DNA of 64,000 nucleotides from Arthrobacter sp. SLBN-83 (GTDB lineage: Bacteria; Actinomycetota; Actinomycetes; Actinomycetales; Micrococcaceae). The DNA lies in contig NZ_VFMX01000001.1 in assembly GCF_006715285.1 (NCBI RefSeq), positions 1,736,001-1,800,000 of the forward strand, written 5' to 3'. Both the position numbers and the translations under genes were made by a program. The notes beneath the pieces were generated by a model that saw only the letters and a program-made list of their open reading frames with translations, was not told where the DNA came from and did no database searches. Below, in pieces: positions 27,882 to 38,038 of the stretch. The number at the start of each line of letters is the position of its first letter. Within the stretch, counting starts at the first letter, position 1.

Positions 27882-28524
27882 AACAGCAGCATTCCCCACC
27901 TCCGCCAAGACCTCCGCGGAGAAGAACCTGGCAGCCCGCATCAGCCCGGCCCGCCAGCTGGCTGACGCCTTTGCTGCAGGCTCCCTGGCCGGCACCGTCG
28001 AGCTGTCCGAAGTTCCCTTCCTGACCATGGTGGGGCTGCGGACAGACGCAGGCTCGGAAACCGCAGTCCGGCTGGCCGCCGTCACCGGCGGCCTCCCGGA
28101 CGGCTCCGGCTCGGTGGTCACCAATGGTGACACCTCCGTCCTGTGGCTGGGCCCTACCGAATTCCTGGTGGTGGCACCCACGGAGGCGCACGAGTCGCTG
28201 GGCGGTGACCTGATCCCCGCCCTCCGGGACGCTCTGGGCGGCGACGCGGGCCAGGTTGTGGACCTATCCGCCAACCGGGCCACGTTCGAACTCACCGGCC
28301 CCCGGGCACGGGCCGTCCTGGAAAAGGGCAACTCGCTGGACCTGCACCCCCGGGTGTTCAAGACCGGCACCGCCTTCTCCACGGAAATCGCGAACATCCC
28401 CGCCATCCTGTGGAAGACCGGTGACGAGTCCTTCCGCATCTTCCCCAGGGCCTCCTTCGCCGAGTTCCTGGGCCGGTGGCTGCTGGACGCCATGCGGGAG
28501 TACGCCTCGCCCGAGGTCCCCTGA
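27874..28524 (+). CDS. soxG: Sarcosine oxidase, gamma subunit
   Basis: SoxG (216 aa) is the smaller structural subunit of sarcosine oxidase, itself GcvT-like in fold. Recognisable parts are [40 protein letters not shown] and the ending [20 protein letters not shown]. The ATG at 27874 lies inside the end of soxA and the stop shares its last base with the sdaA start, so the genes are tightly coupled. Confidence 0.93.
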   Translation: MAETAAFPTSAKTSAEKNLAARISPARQLADAFAAGSLAGTVELSEVPFLTMVGLRTDAGSETAVRLAAVTGGLPDGSGSVVTNGDTSVLWLGPTEFLVVAPTEAHESLGGDLIPALRDALGGDAGQVVDLSANRATFELTGPRARAVLEKGNSLDLHPRVFKTGTAFSTEIANIPAILWKTGDESFRIFPRASFAEFLGRWLLDAMREYASPEVP

Positions 28525-29897
28525 TGGCGCTGAGCGTCCTGGACCTGTTCTCTGTTGGCATCGGGCCCTCGTCGTCACACACGGTGGGCCCGATGCGGGC
28601 GGCCAAGCTCTTTGCGGACGGGCTGAAGGGCGACGGGCAGCTGGCCTCCACCGTGCGCGTCCAATCGGAACTGTTCGGGTCCCTTGGCGCCACGGGGCGC
28701 GGCCACGGCTCGGACAAGGCCGTGGTCCTGGGCCTGCAGGGCCTGGAGCCGGAGACCGTGGACACCTTCACGGCCGACGACCAGGTGGCGGCCGCGGCCC
28801 TGAACGCCGAACTGCACGTCGCCGGCAGCCACCGGGTGGACTTCAACTGGGAAGAGGATGTGGTGCTCCACCGCCGCAAATCCCTTCCCGCCCACCCCAA
28901 CGGCATGACCTTCCGGGCCCTGGACCACACCGGAGCAGTGCTGAGCGAGCGCAGCTTCTACTCAATCGGCGGCGGCTTCGTGGTGGACGGTGACGCCCAG
29001 GGTGCGGACAAGGTGGTGGCGGATGACACCGTGCTGCCCTATCCGTTCTCCACTGCCGACGAGCTCCTGCAGATCTGCAGCCGGGAAGGCATGTCCATCT
29101 CCGATGTCATGCTGGCCAACGAGCTGACCTGGCGCAGCGAAGCGGAACTCCGGGAGCAGCTCCTGGGGCTGTGGGCCGTGATGAAGGAATGCGTGCAGAA
29201 CGGCTGCAACGCCGAAGGCATCCTGCCCGGCGGCCTGAAGGTAACCCGGCGGGCGCCCGCGCTCTACAAGACACTTTCGGCGGACTCGGCCAGCACGGAC
29301 GCACTCCACGCCATGGAGTGGGTCAACCTGTTCGCCCTTGCCGTGAACGAGGAGAATGCCGCCGGCGGGCGGATCGTCACCGCCCCCACCAATGGCGCCG
29401 CGGGAATCGTGCCTGCCGTCCTGCACTACTACATGAAGTTTGTTCCAGGAGCTGACGACGACGGTGTGGTCCGCTTCCTGCTGGCGGCGGCCGCGGTCGG
29501 AATCCTGTTCAAAACGAACGCCTCCATCTCAGGTGCCGAAGTGGGCTGCCAGGGTGAGGTGGGCTCCGCCTGCTCGATGGCCGCCGCAGGGCTCTGCGAA
29601 GTGCTGGGCGGCACGCCGGCGCAGGTGGAAAACGCCGCCGAGGTGGGCATCGAGCACAACCTGGGCCTGACCTGCGACCCCGTGGGCGGCCTGGTGCAGA
29701 TTCCATGCATCGAGCGGAACGCGATCGCCAGCGTGAAGGCGATCAACGCGGCCCGGCTGGCCCTGCATGGGGACGGCAGCCACAAGGTCTCGCTGGACAA
29801 GGCGATCAAGACCATGCGCGATACCGGAGCCGACATGAAAACCAAGTACAAGGAAACCTCCCGAGGAGGCCTCGCCGTGAACGTGATCGAGTGCTGA
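28524..29897 (+). CDS. sdaA: L-serine ammonia-lyase
   Basis: SdaA (457 aa) is the single-chain, iron-sulfur type of L-serine dehydratase that makes pyruvate and ammonia. The N-terminal domain starts with the typical [20 protein letters not shown]. The catalytic part has [18 protein letters not shown], and the cluster-binding cysteines are in [20 protein letters not shown] and [18 protein letters not shown]. In this operon it drains the serine made by GlyA into central metabolism. The ATG overlaps the soxG stop (TGATG). Confidence 0.95.
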   Translation: MALSVLDLFSVGIGPSSSHTVGPMRAAKLFADGLKGDGQLASTVRVQSELFGSLGATGRGHGSDKAVVLGLQGLEPETVDTFTADDQVAAAALNAELHVAGSHRVDFNWEEDVVLHRRKSLPAHPNGMTFRALDHTGAVLSERSFYSIGGGFVVDGDAQGADKVVADDTVLPYPFSTADELLQICSREGMSISDVMLANELTWRSEAELREQLLGLWAVMKECVQNGCNAEGILPGGLKVTRRAPALYKTLSADSASTDALHAMEWVNLFALAVNEENAAGGRIVTAPTNGAAGIVPAVLHYYMKFVPGADDDGVVRFLLAAAAVGILFKTNASISGAEVGCQGEVGSACSMAAAGLCEVLGGTPAQVENAAEVGIEHNLGLTCDPVGGLVQIPCIERNAIASVKAINAARLALHGDGSHKVSLDKAIKTMRDTGADMKTKYKETSRGGLAVNVIEC

Positions 29898-29900
29898 ACC

Positions 29901-30797
29901 ATGACCGCTACTGAAACCCACATCCCCGCGCCCAAGGCACCCACCACCGTGGAGCACGTCCTGACCCTCGACTGCCCGGAAGGGCCGGGCATCGTGCACG
30001 CCGTCTCTGGATTCCTGCTGGAGCACGGCTGCGACATCATCGACAACAAGCAGTTCGGTGAGCGCACCGAGGGCCACTTCTTCATGCGCGTGCACTTTGT
30101 CTCCGAAGGGGACGAGTCCACGCTGGAGCTGCTGCGGTCCTCCTTTGCCCCCGTTGCCGAAAGGTTCGGTATGCGGTGGCAGCTGGAACGCCAGGGCTCC
30201 AAGCGCAAGGTGCTGATCATGGTGTCCAAATTCGGGCACTGCCTCAACGATCTGCTCTTCCGGGCCCGCATCGGCGAACTGCCCGTGGAGATAGTGGCAG
30301 TGGTGTCCAACCACCGGGACCATGAAGCCCTGGTGGAGTGGCACGGCATCCCGTTCCACCACATCCCCGTCACCGCCGAAACCAAGCCCGCAGCCGAAGC
30401 CGCGCTGATGGCACTGGTGGACGGGCTCGACGTCGAACTGGTGGTGCTGGCCCGTTACATGCAGGTGCTCAGCGATGACCTGACCCGGAAGCTGGACGGG
30501 CGGGCCATCAACATCCACCACTCCTTCCTGCCCAGCTTCAAGGGCGCCAAGCCGTACCACCAGGCGTATGCCCGGGGTGTTAAAACGGTGGGGGCCACCG
30601 CCCACTACGTCAACGCCGAACTGGACGAGGGACCCATCATTTCCCAGCAGGTAGTGGACGTTGACCACACCTACGGGCCGGAGGACCTGGTGGCGGCGGG
30701 CCGTGACACCGAATGCAAGGCCCTTTCCAACGCGGTGAAGTGGCACTGCGAGGGCCGGGTCATCCTGCAGGGCAACCGCACGGTGGTGCTCCGGTAA
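29901..30797 (+). CDS. purU: Formyltetrahydrofolate deformylase
   Basis: PurU (298 aa) hydrolyses 10-formyl-THF to formate and THF. It has an N-terminal ACT domain (LTLDCPEGPGIVHAVSGFL) and the formyltransferase fold with NIHHSFLPSFKGAKPYHQAY and the catalytic region VGATAHYVNAELDEGPIISQ. As last gene of the sarcosine operon it regenerates free folate when much one-carbon flux arrives from demethylation. It starts three bases after sdaA. Confidence 0.95.
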   Translation: MTATETHIPAPKAPTTVEHVLTLDCPEGPGIVHAVSGFLLEHGCDIIDNKQFGERTEGHFFMRVHFVSEGDESTLELLRSSFAPVAERFGMRWQLERQGSKRKVLIMVSKFGHCLNDLLFRARIGELPVEIVAVVSNHRDHEALVEWHGIPFHHIPVTAETKPAAEAALMALVDGLDVELVVLARYMQVLSDDLTRKLDGRAINIHHSFLPSFKGAKPYHQAYARGVKTVGATAHYVNAELDEGPIISQQVVDVDHTYGPEDLVAAGRDTECKALSNAVKWHCEGRVILQGNRTVVLR

Positions 30798-30822
30798 CGG
30801 AACAAACCTCATATCAAAAGCG

Positions 30823-30852
30823 CGGCCGGCTGCCTGTGAGGGCGGCCGGCCG
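30823..30852 (+). terminator. GC-rich hairpin after purU
   Basis: Twelve-base arms (30823-30834 and 30841-30852) pair with one wobble around a 6-base loop, 25 bases after the purU stop. There is no T-run after it. It probably marks the end of the sarcosine operon. Confidence 0.55.
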
Positions 30853-30937
30853 TTGCCACATGTCGAACGCTTTTGCATTCAGCCGGGACGGGAGGCGAGA
30901 GTTGGGGAAACACCAACCCTCTTGAGGAGATCCCAGG

Positions 30938-31786
30938 ATGAATGACCGGCGGGCAGACCACCAGGTTTTGGAACTGGACGACGTTTCATTCCGCCGGGAT
31001 GGCCGCGAAATCATCAGCGGGATCTCGCTCTCGGTCGAAGCCGGAGAGCACTGGGCGCTGCTGGGCGCGAACGGAGCCGGGAAGAGCACCCTCATGGCGC
31101 TGTGCGGGGCCGTCAACCACCCCAGCTCCGGCACCGTGTCGGTCCTTGGCGATCGCCTGGGCCGGGTGGAAATGAAGGCGCTCCGCCAGTCGATTGGCCA
31201 CGTGAATCCGCGGCACCAAATCCTTGCACCCCTCACCGTCCGCCAGGTTGTCCTGACCGGGCTGACCGGCAGCAATGAACTGTCGCCGCGGTGGGAGCCC
31301 ACCCATGCCGAGTTGGCCAAAGCTGATGCCCTAGTGGAGCAGTTTGGCCTGACCCACAAAGCCGGCCTGCGCTGGCCTACCCTCTCCCAGGGCGAGCGTG
31401 GGCGCGCGCTGATCGCGCGGGCGCTCATTTCCTCCCCTAAATTGCTGCTGCTCGACGAACCCTGCACCGGCCTGGACATCGCTGCCCGGGAGCAACTGCT
31501 GGAGACCATCGACGATCTCGCCTACACCCACCCGAGGATGGCGTCGGTCCTGGTCACCCACCACCTGGAAGAGCTGCCTGCCACCACCAGCCACGCGCTG
31601 CTGATCACAGCCGGGCAGGCGGTGGCCGCCGGTCCCGCTGCCGAGGTCATCACCAGCGAAAACATCACTGCCGCGTTCGGGCATCCCATTGATGTCGAGT
31701 ACCGGCATGGACGCTGGAATGCCCGCACGGGCCGCAGCAGCAGGCGCGGAAACCGGCTGCGGCATGCAGAGGTCACCACTTCCTGA
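30938..31786 (+). CDS. ABC transporter ATP-binding protein without nearby permease
   Basis: A 282-aa ABC ATPase. Walker A is LLGANGAGKST, the signature is LSQGERGRALIARALI and Walker B is LLLLDEPCTGLD. The switch His is in SVLVTHHLEELP. The Q-loop segment (GHVNPRHQILAPLTV) and overall style recall the ModF/iron-type ATPases found as single genes. No membrane or substrate-binding subunit is encoded next to it, so the substrate is unknown. The C-terminal 35 residues are basic and outside the conserved fold. Confidence 0.85.
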   Translation: MNDRRADHQVLELDDVSFRRDGREIISGISLSVEAGEHWALLGANGAGKSTLMALCGAVNHPSSGTVSVLGDRLGRVEMKALRQSIGHVNPRHQILAPLTVRQVVLTGLTGSNELSPRWEPTHAELAKADALVEQFGLTHKAGLRWPTLSQGERGRALIARALISSPKLLLLDEPCTGLDIAAREQLLETIDDLAYTHPRMASVLVTHHLEELPATTSHALLITAGQAVAAGPAAEVITSENITAAFGHPIDVEYRHGRWNARTGRSSRRGNRLRHAEVTTS

Positions 31787-31800
31787 AAAGCCTCACCCGC

Positions 31801-32394
31801 TCAGGCGCCTGGTGCACCGTCCCGGCGCAGCAGCAGCACCCGGTGTACTTCCTCCAGCGCGGCGGCGATCTCATCCCGCCCCACACCTGCGATGTACTGC
31901 AGGACCAGTCCATCCAGTGCCGCGAACAATGAGCGGGCCACCACGCTGACGTCACCCTGGACGCCGAAGGCACGCAAACCCTCGGACAGGGCGTCCACGT
32001 AACTTTCATACAGCTTGGCCACCGGTCCTGCCAGTTCAGGCCGGCGCCGGGCCTCCAGGATCATCTCGTACTGGAACACCTGCAAACCAGGATCTTCCAG
32101 CAGCAGGTTCAGCAGCGCCTCCGTGAACGAGGTCTCGGTTTCCGCCGCTTCCCGCAGCCGGGATGCGGCAATGGACTGCTCGGAGGACCATTCCAGTGCT
32201 GCGGCAATCAGGGAATCCCGCGTCCCGAAATGATGGGCCACCAGGCTGTTGTTGACGCCCGCGGCCTCAGCGACCGCACGGTACGTGAGCCCGCGCAGGC
32301 CCTTCGTGGCAACGACATCCACGGCAGCCCGCAGCAACGCCTCCCGGCCCTTGCCGTAAGCGGGCGTGGCGGAGCGGGTGGGGGAAGCGGTCAT
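31801..32394 (-). CDS. TetR-family regulator
   Basis: A 197-aa TetR-type repressor with the helix-turn-helix LTYRAVAEAAGVNNSLVAHHF near the N-terminus and an all-helical ligand domain. It is divergent from the cupin, amine oxidase and permease genes. The gap between them holds a 22-base perfect palindrome over the promoter, the expected site for this protein. The ligand is likely an amine taken up or oxidised by those products, by inference from position. Confidence 0.88.
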   Translation of the reverse strand: MTASPTRSATPAYGKGREALLRAAVDVVATKGLRGLTYRAVAEAAGVNNSLVAHHFGTRDSLIAAALEWSSEQSIAASRLREAAETETSFTEALLNLLLEDPGLQVFQYEMILEARRRPELAGPVAKLYESYVDALSEGLRAFGVQGDVSVVARSLFAALDGLVLQYIAGVGRDEIAAALEEVHRVLLLRRDGAPGA

Positions 32395-32436
32395 AGCGTC
32401 GATTCTAGCCAGCGCCGGTTTACAAAACGCGACCTA

Positions 32437-32466
32437 TTGACTTAAATCTAAGCAATTGCTTAGATT
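32437..32466 (+). promoter_or_regulatory. Promoter with overlapping 22-base palindromic operator
   Basis: TTGACT (32437-32442) and TTAGAT (32460-32465) are 17 bases apart, a good housekeeping promoter for the cupin-amine oxidase-permease unit. The perfect palindrome AATCTAAGCAATTGCTTAGATT (32445-32466 in full) fills the spacer and the -10 box. A repressor bound there would exclude RNA polymerase; the divergent TetR protein is the obvious candidate. Confidence 0.75.
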
Positions 32467-32561
32467 GCTTTGCATGCGGTGACGCTCATCACAGGAGCGG
32501 CCGCCCCACACCACTGCGGCAGCGCCTCTGCGACAAGCCGCGCCCATCCCTTGGAGTAACC

Positions 32562-32906
32562 ATGACAACAATCCCTGCCTTCACTACGTCCTCCTCCCTG
32601 GACCCCGCCAAGAACGAGCCCTTCGAACTCGGCCAGGTGCAGTGGGTCCGCCGCTTCGGCGAAGGCGGGCGCGACGCCCTGGCCTGCGGGTACTGGCACG
32701 TCGACCCATCCCAGGCTCCTGAGCCCTTCGACCTGGATATCGAAGCCGACGAAACGATCCACATCATCGACGGCCACCTCCGCATCGAAGTGGACGGCGG
32801 GGACGTGTACGAGCTCACCGCCGGGGGAGCAGCATCCTTCAACAAGGGCGCCCGCACGCGCTGGGCAGTTCTGGCCCCCACCATCGAATTCTTCGTCTAC
32901 TCGTAG
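32562..32906 (+). CDS. Cupin-domain protein, EutQ-like
   Basis: A single-domain cupin of 114 aa. The two cupin motifs are partly visible: EADETIHIIDGHLRIEVDGG, and later AGGAASFNKGARTRWAVLAP. The usual metal histidines are mostly replaced, so metal binding is doubtful. Such proteins accompany amine-degradation genes, where their role is not settled. It is the first gene of the unit with the amine oxidase (9-base gap) and the permease, behind GGAG. Confidence 0.75.
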   Translation: MTTIPAFTTSSSLDPAKNEPFELGQVQWVRRFGEGGRDALACGYWHVDPSQAPEPFDLDIEADETIHIIDGHLRIEVDGGDVYELTAGGAASFNKGARTRWAVLAPTIEFFVYS

Positions 32907-32915
32907 GGGCGAGCA

Positions 32916-34265
32916 ATGGAACAGCACAGCAGCGCAGTGGAGCAGGACCAGCTGGATGTGATTGTGGTGGGAGCCGGTTTCGCAGGCCTCACCGCCGCCC
33001 GTGAGCTCACCCGCCAGGGGCTGAGAGTGCGGATCGTCGAAGCCCGGGACCGCATCGGCGGAAGGACCTGGCTGGACCACCGGCTGGGCCGGGACTTGGA
33101 AATTGGCGGAACCTGGGTCCACTGGACACAGCCGTATGTCTGGGCGGAGCTGAAACGGTACGGCATCGGAACCGTCCCCAGCCCCGAGCCGGAGCGGGCG
33201 TTCTGGTGGGCTGACGGCGACCGCCGGGAAGGTTCGCCGGACGCCCTGCTGGAGCTGATCGGTAAGTACAACGGAGAATTCGTCCGCGAATCACGCAGCT
33301 ACTTTCCCGAGCCCTTCAACCCGCTGGCCACCGACTCCTACAAGGCGATTGACCACGTCTCCGTCCAGGACCGGATCCGTGAGCAGTTCCCGGCCGGGAC
33401 GGCCCGCGACGTCCTGGAGTCCTTCTGGGCCCTGAACTTCAACGGCCCCCTCCAGGATGCCGCACTGACACAGGCCCTGCGCTGGGTGGCCCTCACCAAC
33501 GGTGACTGGGCCGTCAACTTCGAAGCCTGCGCCACCTACAAGATCCAGGGCGGAACCGCCGCGCTCGCGGACGCCATCCTCAAGGACTCCGGCGCCGCCG
33601 TCACCTTTGGATTCACCGTGGAAGGCATGACGGACGACGGCGGGTCCGTCACCGCCCGGGGCAGCGGCGGCCGGAGCTTCAGCGCGAAGACCGCCATCGT
33701 CACCGTTCCGCTCCCTGTGCTGGGGAACATCGCATTCGAGCCGCCGCTGCCGCCGGCAAAGGCGGAAGCGGCGGAGCGCGGACAGGTGTCCAAGGGTGTG
33801 AAGGTGTGGATCCGGCTACGGGGTGAGCACGCACCGTTCGTTGCCTTGGGCAAGGCGGACTGGCCGTTGAACTTCTTCCAGGCCGAGTACACCCTCGACG
33901 GCGACACCATCATCGTGGGTTTTGGTCCGGACGCCTCAAGAATCGATGCTTCGGATGCCGCGGCGGTCCAGGCCGAACTCGCCCGGCTGGTGCCCGGCGT
34001 GGACGTGATGGACGTGGCCACGCACCACTGGGTGGCGGACCCGCTCGCGGGCGAAACCTGGCCAATGCACCGCACCGGCTTCCTCTCCAACCACCTGGCA
34101 ACGGTGCAGTCCGCCCACGGAAACGTCTTTTTTGCCGGCTCCGATATCGCCAACGGCTGGGGCGGCTTCATCGACGGCGCCATCGAAAGCGGCATGGAAG
34201 CGGCCCTTGGCGCCGCCTCGCTCCGTGGTGGCCGCCCCGCAGCCCGGGAGCAGGCACTGCGCTGA
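32916..34265 (+). CDS. Flavin monoamine oxidase family protein
   Basis: A 449-aa FAD-dependent amine oxidase of the MAO/putrescine oxidase fold that converts a primary amine to an aldehyde, ammonia and hydrogen peroxide. The FAD motif is VIVVGAGFAGLTAARELT with EARDRIGGRTWLDHRLG. The C-terminal FAD-contacting segment is VFFAGSDIANGWGGFIDGAI, in which the usual Glu is replaced by Asp and no Cys for covalent flavin is evident. The substrate is unknown. Co-transcription with an APC permease suggests it oxidises what that permease imports. Confidence 0.87.
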   Translation: MEQHSSAVEQDQLDVIVVGAGFAGLTAARELTRQGLRVRIVEARDRIGGRTWLDHRLGRDLEIGGTWVHWTQPYVWAELKRYGIGTVPSPEPERAFWWADGDRREGSPDALLELIGKYNGEFVRESRSYFPEPFNPLATDSYKAIDHVSVQDRIREQFPAGTARDVLESFWALNFNGPLQDAALTQALRWVALTNGDWAVNFEACATYKIQGGTAALADAILKDSGAAVTFGFTVEGMTDDGGSVTARGSGGRSFSAKTAIVTVPLPVLGNIAFEPPLPPAKAEAAERGQVSKGVKVWIRLRGEHAPFVALGKADWPLNFFQAEYTLDGDTIIVGFGPDASRIDASDAAAVQAELARLVPGVDVMDVATHHWVADPLAGETWPMHRTGFLSNHLATVQSAHGNVFFAGSDIANGWGGFIDGAIESGMEAALGAASLRGGRPAAREQALR

Positions 34266-34368
34266 CAAACAACAACTGGGCGCTGGCGGACAACGGGCTG
34301 CCGCGCCGCGCTGCCAGTCTGGATTCCATAGCAATTTTCCCCAACTCATGACCGTTAAGAAGGATCAA

Positions 34369-35850
34369 ATGAGTATTTCGAATTCCGAGCCCCGGACCAC
34401 TGACGCTCCGGCCAAGGAGCACTCAACGGCCCTGCGCGCCGGCAGCATCGGCGTCCTGGGCATCCTCTTCTTCGTCCTGTCGGCACAGGCGCCCCTGACG
34501 GGGATCGTGGGCGCCTCGCCGCTGGCCGCAGGGCTGGGAAACGGAGCCGGCGCGCCGGGTGCCTACCTGATCGTGGGCATCGTCATCGTGATCTTCGCGG
34601 TGGGCTTCGTGGCCATGAGCCGCAAGATCCAGGCCAACGGCGCGTTCTACGCCTACGTCACTGCTGCGTTCGGCAGGAAGACGGGTGCCGGCGCCGCCTG
34701 GCTGGCCCTCCTTGCCTACAACACCGTCCAGGCCGCCATGTACGGGCTTTACGGTTCCGCCTTTTCGGGACTGCTGGCATCGATCGGGCTTCAGGTTCCG
34801 TGGTGGCTGCTGGCACTGGCCACCATGGCCGGGGTCCAGGTTCTCGGTTCCCTGAACATTGAACTCGGCGCCCGCGTCCTGGCCCTGCTGGTGGGGCTCG
34901 AGGTGGCAATCCTGCTGCTCTTCGGCTTCACCGTCCTGTTCAGCGGCGGCGGACCCGAAGGCATCAGCGTGGCCGCGTCCTTCTCGCCCGAGGCCATCGG
35001 CGCCGGCGCGCCGGGCGTGGCCATCATGTTCGCCGTGGCATCGATGTTCGGCTTCGAATCCACTGCCATCTACTCGGCCGAGGCCAAGGATCCGCACCGC
35101 ACCGTGGCCCGCGCAACCTACCTGTCCGTCGGGGTCATCTCCATCTTCTTTGCCTTCATTTCGTGGATGCTGGTCAGCTACTACGGCCCGTCCCAGGTGA
35201 TGGGTGCTGCCGGCGCCGCCCTCGAATCAGGGGACGCCACCTCGTTCGTGATCGGCCCCCTGGTGGAGTTGTTCGGCCCGTGGGCGGGCGTCGTGGCGGG
35301 CATCCTCCTGGTCACGTCACTGCTGGCGGGCATCATCGCGTTCCATAACGGCATCAACCGCTACCTGCACTCCCTGGCCCTGCAAGGTTCCATGCCCGCC
35401 GCCCTGGCCCGGACCAACCGGCACCGCGCCCCCGCCGTCGCCGCCTGGATCCAGTCCGCCACCGCCGTCGTACTGGTGCTGCCGTTCGCCATCCTTGCCC
35501 TGGACCCGGTCCTGACCCTCTTCTCCTGGTTCAGCGGCCTGGCCGTGGCTGCGCTGCTGGTGCTCTACATGCTGTGCTCGGTGGCCGTAGTCAGCTTCTT
35601 CCGCCGCGAACGTGCCGGCGCCCAGCTCTGGCAAACCAGGATCGCCCCGGCCATGGCAACGGTGTTGCTTGCATGGGTCCTGTTCCTGGTGGTCAGCAAC
35701 TTCACGGCCCTGATCGGCGGCAGCGCTGAAACCGCCACCGCCCTGCTGGCCGCCGTACCGGTAGTCTTCCTGGCCGGGGTGCTGGTGGAATCCGTGATTG
35801 AGCGGCGGAGCCACGCCACCGCCGCGCGTCCGGTGCTCAGCCGGCCGTAA
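34369..35850 (+). CDS. APC-superfamily amino acid/amine permease
   Basis: A 493-aa inner-membrane transporter with about 12 hydrophobic segments. It begins with the APC-typical GSIGVLGILFFVLSAQAPLT and contains VAIMFAVASMFGFESTAIYSAEAKDP, the helix with the conserved Glu and Ala/Ser found in amino acid permeases (shown only in part here as FGFESTAIYSAEA). ATG 34369 is chosen for the AAGAAGG site 7 bases upstream. It probably imports the substrate of the amine oxidase before it. The 3' end overlaps the convergent AmiS-like gene by 14 bases. Confidence 0.88.
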   Translation: MSISNSEPRTTDAPAKEHSTALRAGSIGVLGILFFVLSAQAPLTGIVGASPLAAGLGNGAGAPGAYLIVGIVIVIFAVGFVAMSRKIQANGAFYAYVTAAFGRKTGAGAAWLALLAYNTVQAAMYGLYGSAFSGLLASIGLQVPWWLLALATMAGVQVLGSLNIELGARVLALLVGLEVAILLLFGFTVLFSGGGPEGISVAASFSPEAIGAGAPGVAIMFAVASMFGFESTAIYSAEAKDPHRTVARATYLSVGVISIFFAFISWMLVSYYGPSQVMGAAGAALESGDATSFVIGPLVELFGPWAGVVAGILLVTSLLAGIIAFHNGINRYLHSLALQGSMPAALARTNRHRAPAVAAWIQSATAVVLVLPFAILALDPVLTLFSWFSGLAVAALLVLYMLCSVAVVSFFRRERAGAQLWQTRIAPAMATVLLAWVLFLVVSNFTALIGGSAETATALLAAVPVVFLAGVLVESVIERRSHATAARPVLSRP

Positions 35851-36490
35851 GGGGTTCCTGCCCCACCGCCTGTTCCGAAGCGCCTGCGTTGGCCCGGCGC
35901 GGACCACCACGTCCGCGCCGGGCCAATGCGCGTGCTGCCAGGAAGACCGCGGCCACGAGCAAGGCGACCACCCCTGCAGCCCAAGCGCTCCGCGGCCAGA
36001 CCCCGGCCAAGCCGAGGAACGCCGGGACCGTGGCCGTCACCTGGCTGGCCAGGACCAGCGCCCATCCGGCGAACGGTTCCAGCCGCACCGCGCCCAGGGC
36101 TGAGGAGGCAAACAGCAAACCCCACAGCACGGACCAGCACACCCAGAGCACTGCCAGCGGGGGATCGATGCCCAGCCAGGCGCCCGCCAGCAGCAGCCCC
36201 ACGAAAGCCACCATGCCGCAGAACCACCCCAGCCCCTTCGAGCCCAGGCCCAGCAGGACGTCCAGCCCGGCGTAGACATAGGTCAGCCCGAACAGGAACA
36301 TGCCGGCCGCCGTCATGAGGGCTTCGCTGCCGGTGCCGGTCCCGGAAAGATGCACGACGCCGAGCACCAGTTGGGTGCCCCCGAGCACCAGGCTGAACAC
36401 GGCTGCGTCGCGGCGGGGGAGCTGCCCAAGGGCCGACAGCCCGTTGGCCAGCAGCGCGGCACCGGAGAGAAGGAGGCAAATATAGGGCAT
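35837..36490 (-). CDS. AmiS/UreI-family channel-like membrane protein
   Basis: A 217-aa membrane protein with six predicted spans, as in the AmiS/UreI family of proton-gated urea and short-amide channels. The segments LFGLTYVYAGLDVLLGLG, GLGWFCGMVAFVGLLL and LAVLWVCWSVLWGLLFASS sit where AmiS/UreI proteins have their conserved Trp- and Gly-rich helices. The C-terminal 30 residues are Arg-rich and cytoplasmic. No amidase or urease gene is adjacent, so the permeant is uncertain. Confidence 0.7.
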   Translation of the reverse strand: MPYICLLLSGAALLANGLSALGQLPRRDAAVFSLVLGGTQLVLGVVHLSGTGTGSEALMTAAGMFLFGLTYVYAGLDVLLGLGSKGLGWFCGMVAFVGLLLAGAWLGIDPPLAVLWVCWSVLWGLLFASSALGAVRLEPFAGWALVLASQVTATVPAFLGLAGVWPRSAWAAGVVALLVAAVFLAARALARRGRGGPRRANAGASEQAVGQEPLTAG

Positions 36491-36681
36491 CAGTGCCTCC
36501 TTCCTGCGGTTGGGCGAGGCGGGGCACTTATCGAATGATGGAATCCTTCTGTCACATTACGGAGGTTAGTGGAACCGTGGGGATCCGCCTACTGGTGCCC
36601 GGTCGTAATCGGATAGGTTGAAACGTGAACCTTTGAAGCGGTGTTGCTTTCCTGCGCCGTCCTTCATTTCGGCAACGTTAG

Positions 36682-38028
<1,347 letters not shown>

Positions 38029-38038
38029 CCGGGCTGCC

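Noticed and set aside
26463..28493. 676-codon minus-strand frame opposite soxA and soxG
   Set aside because: No ribosome site or domain; the plus strand holds tightly overlapping sox genes.
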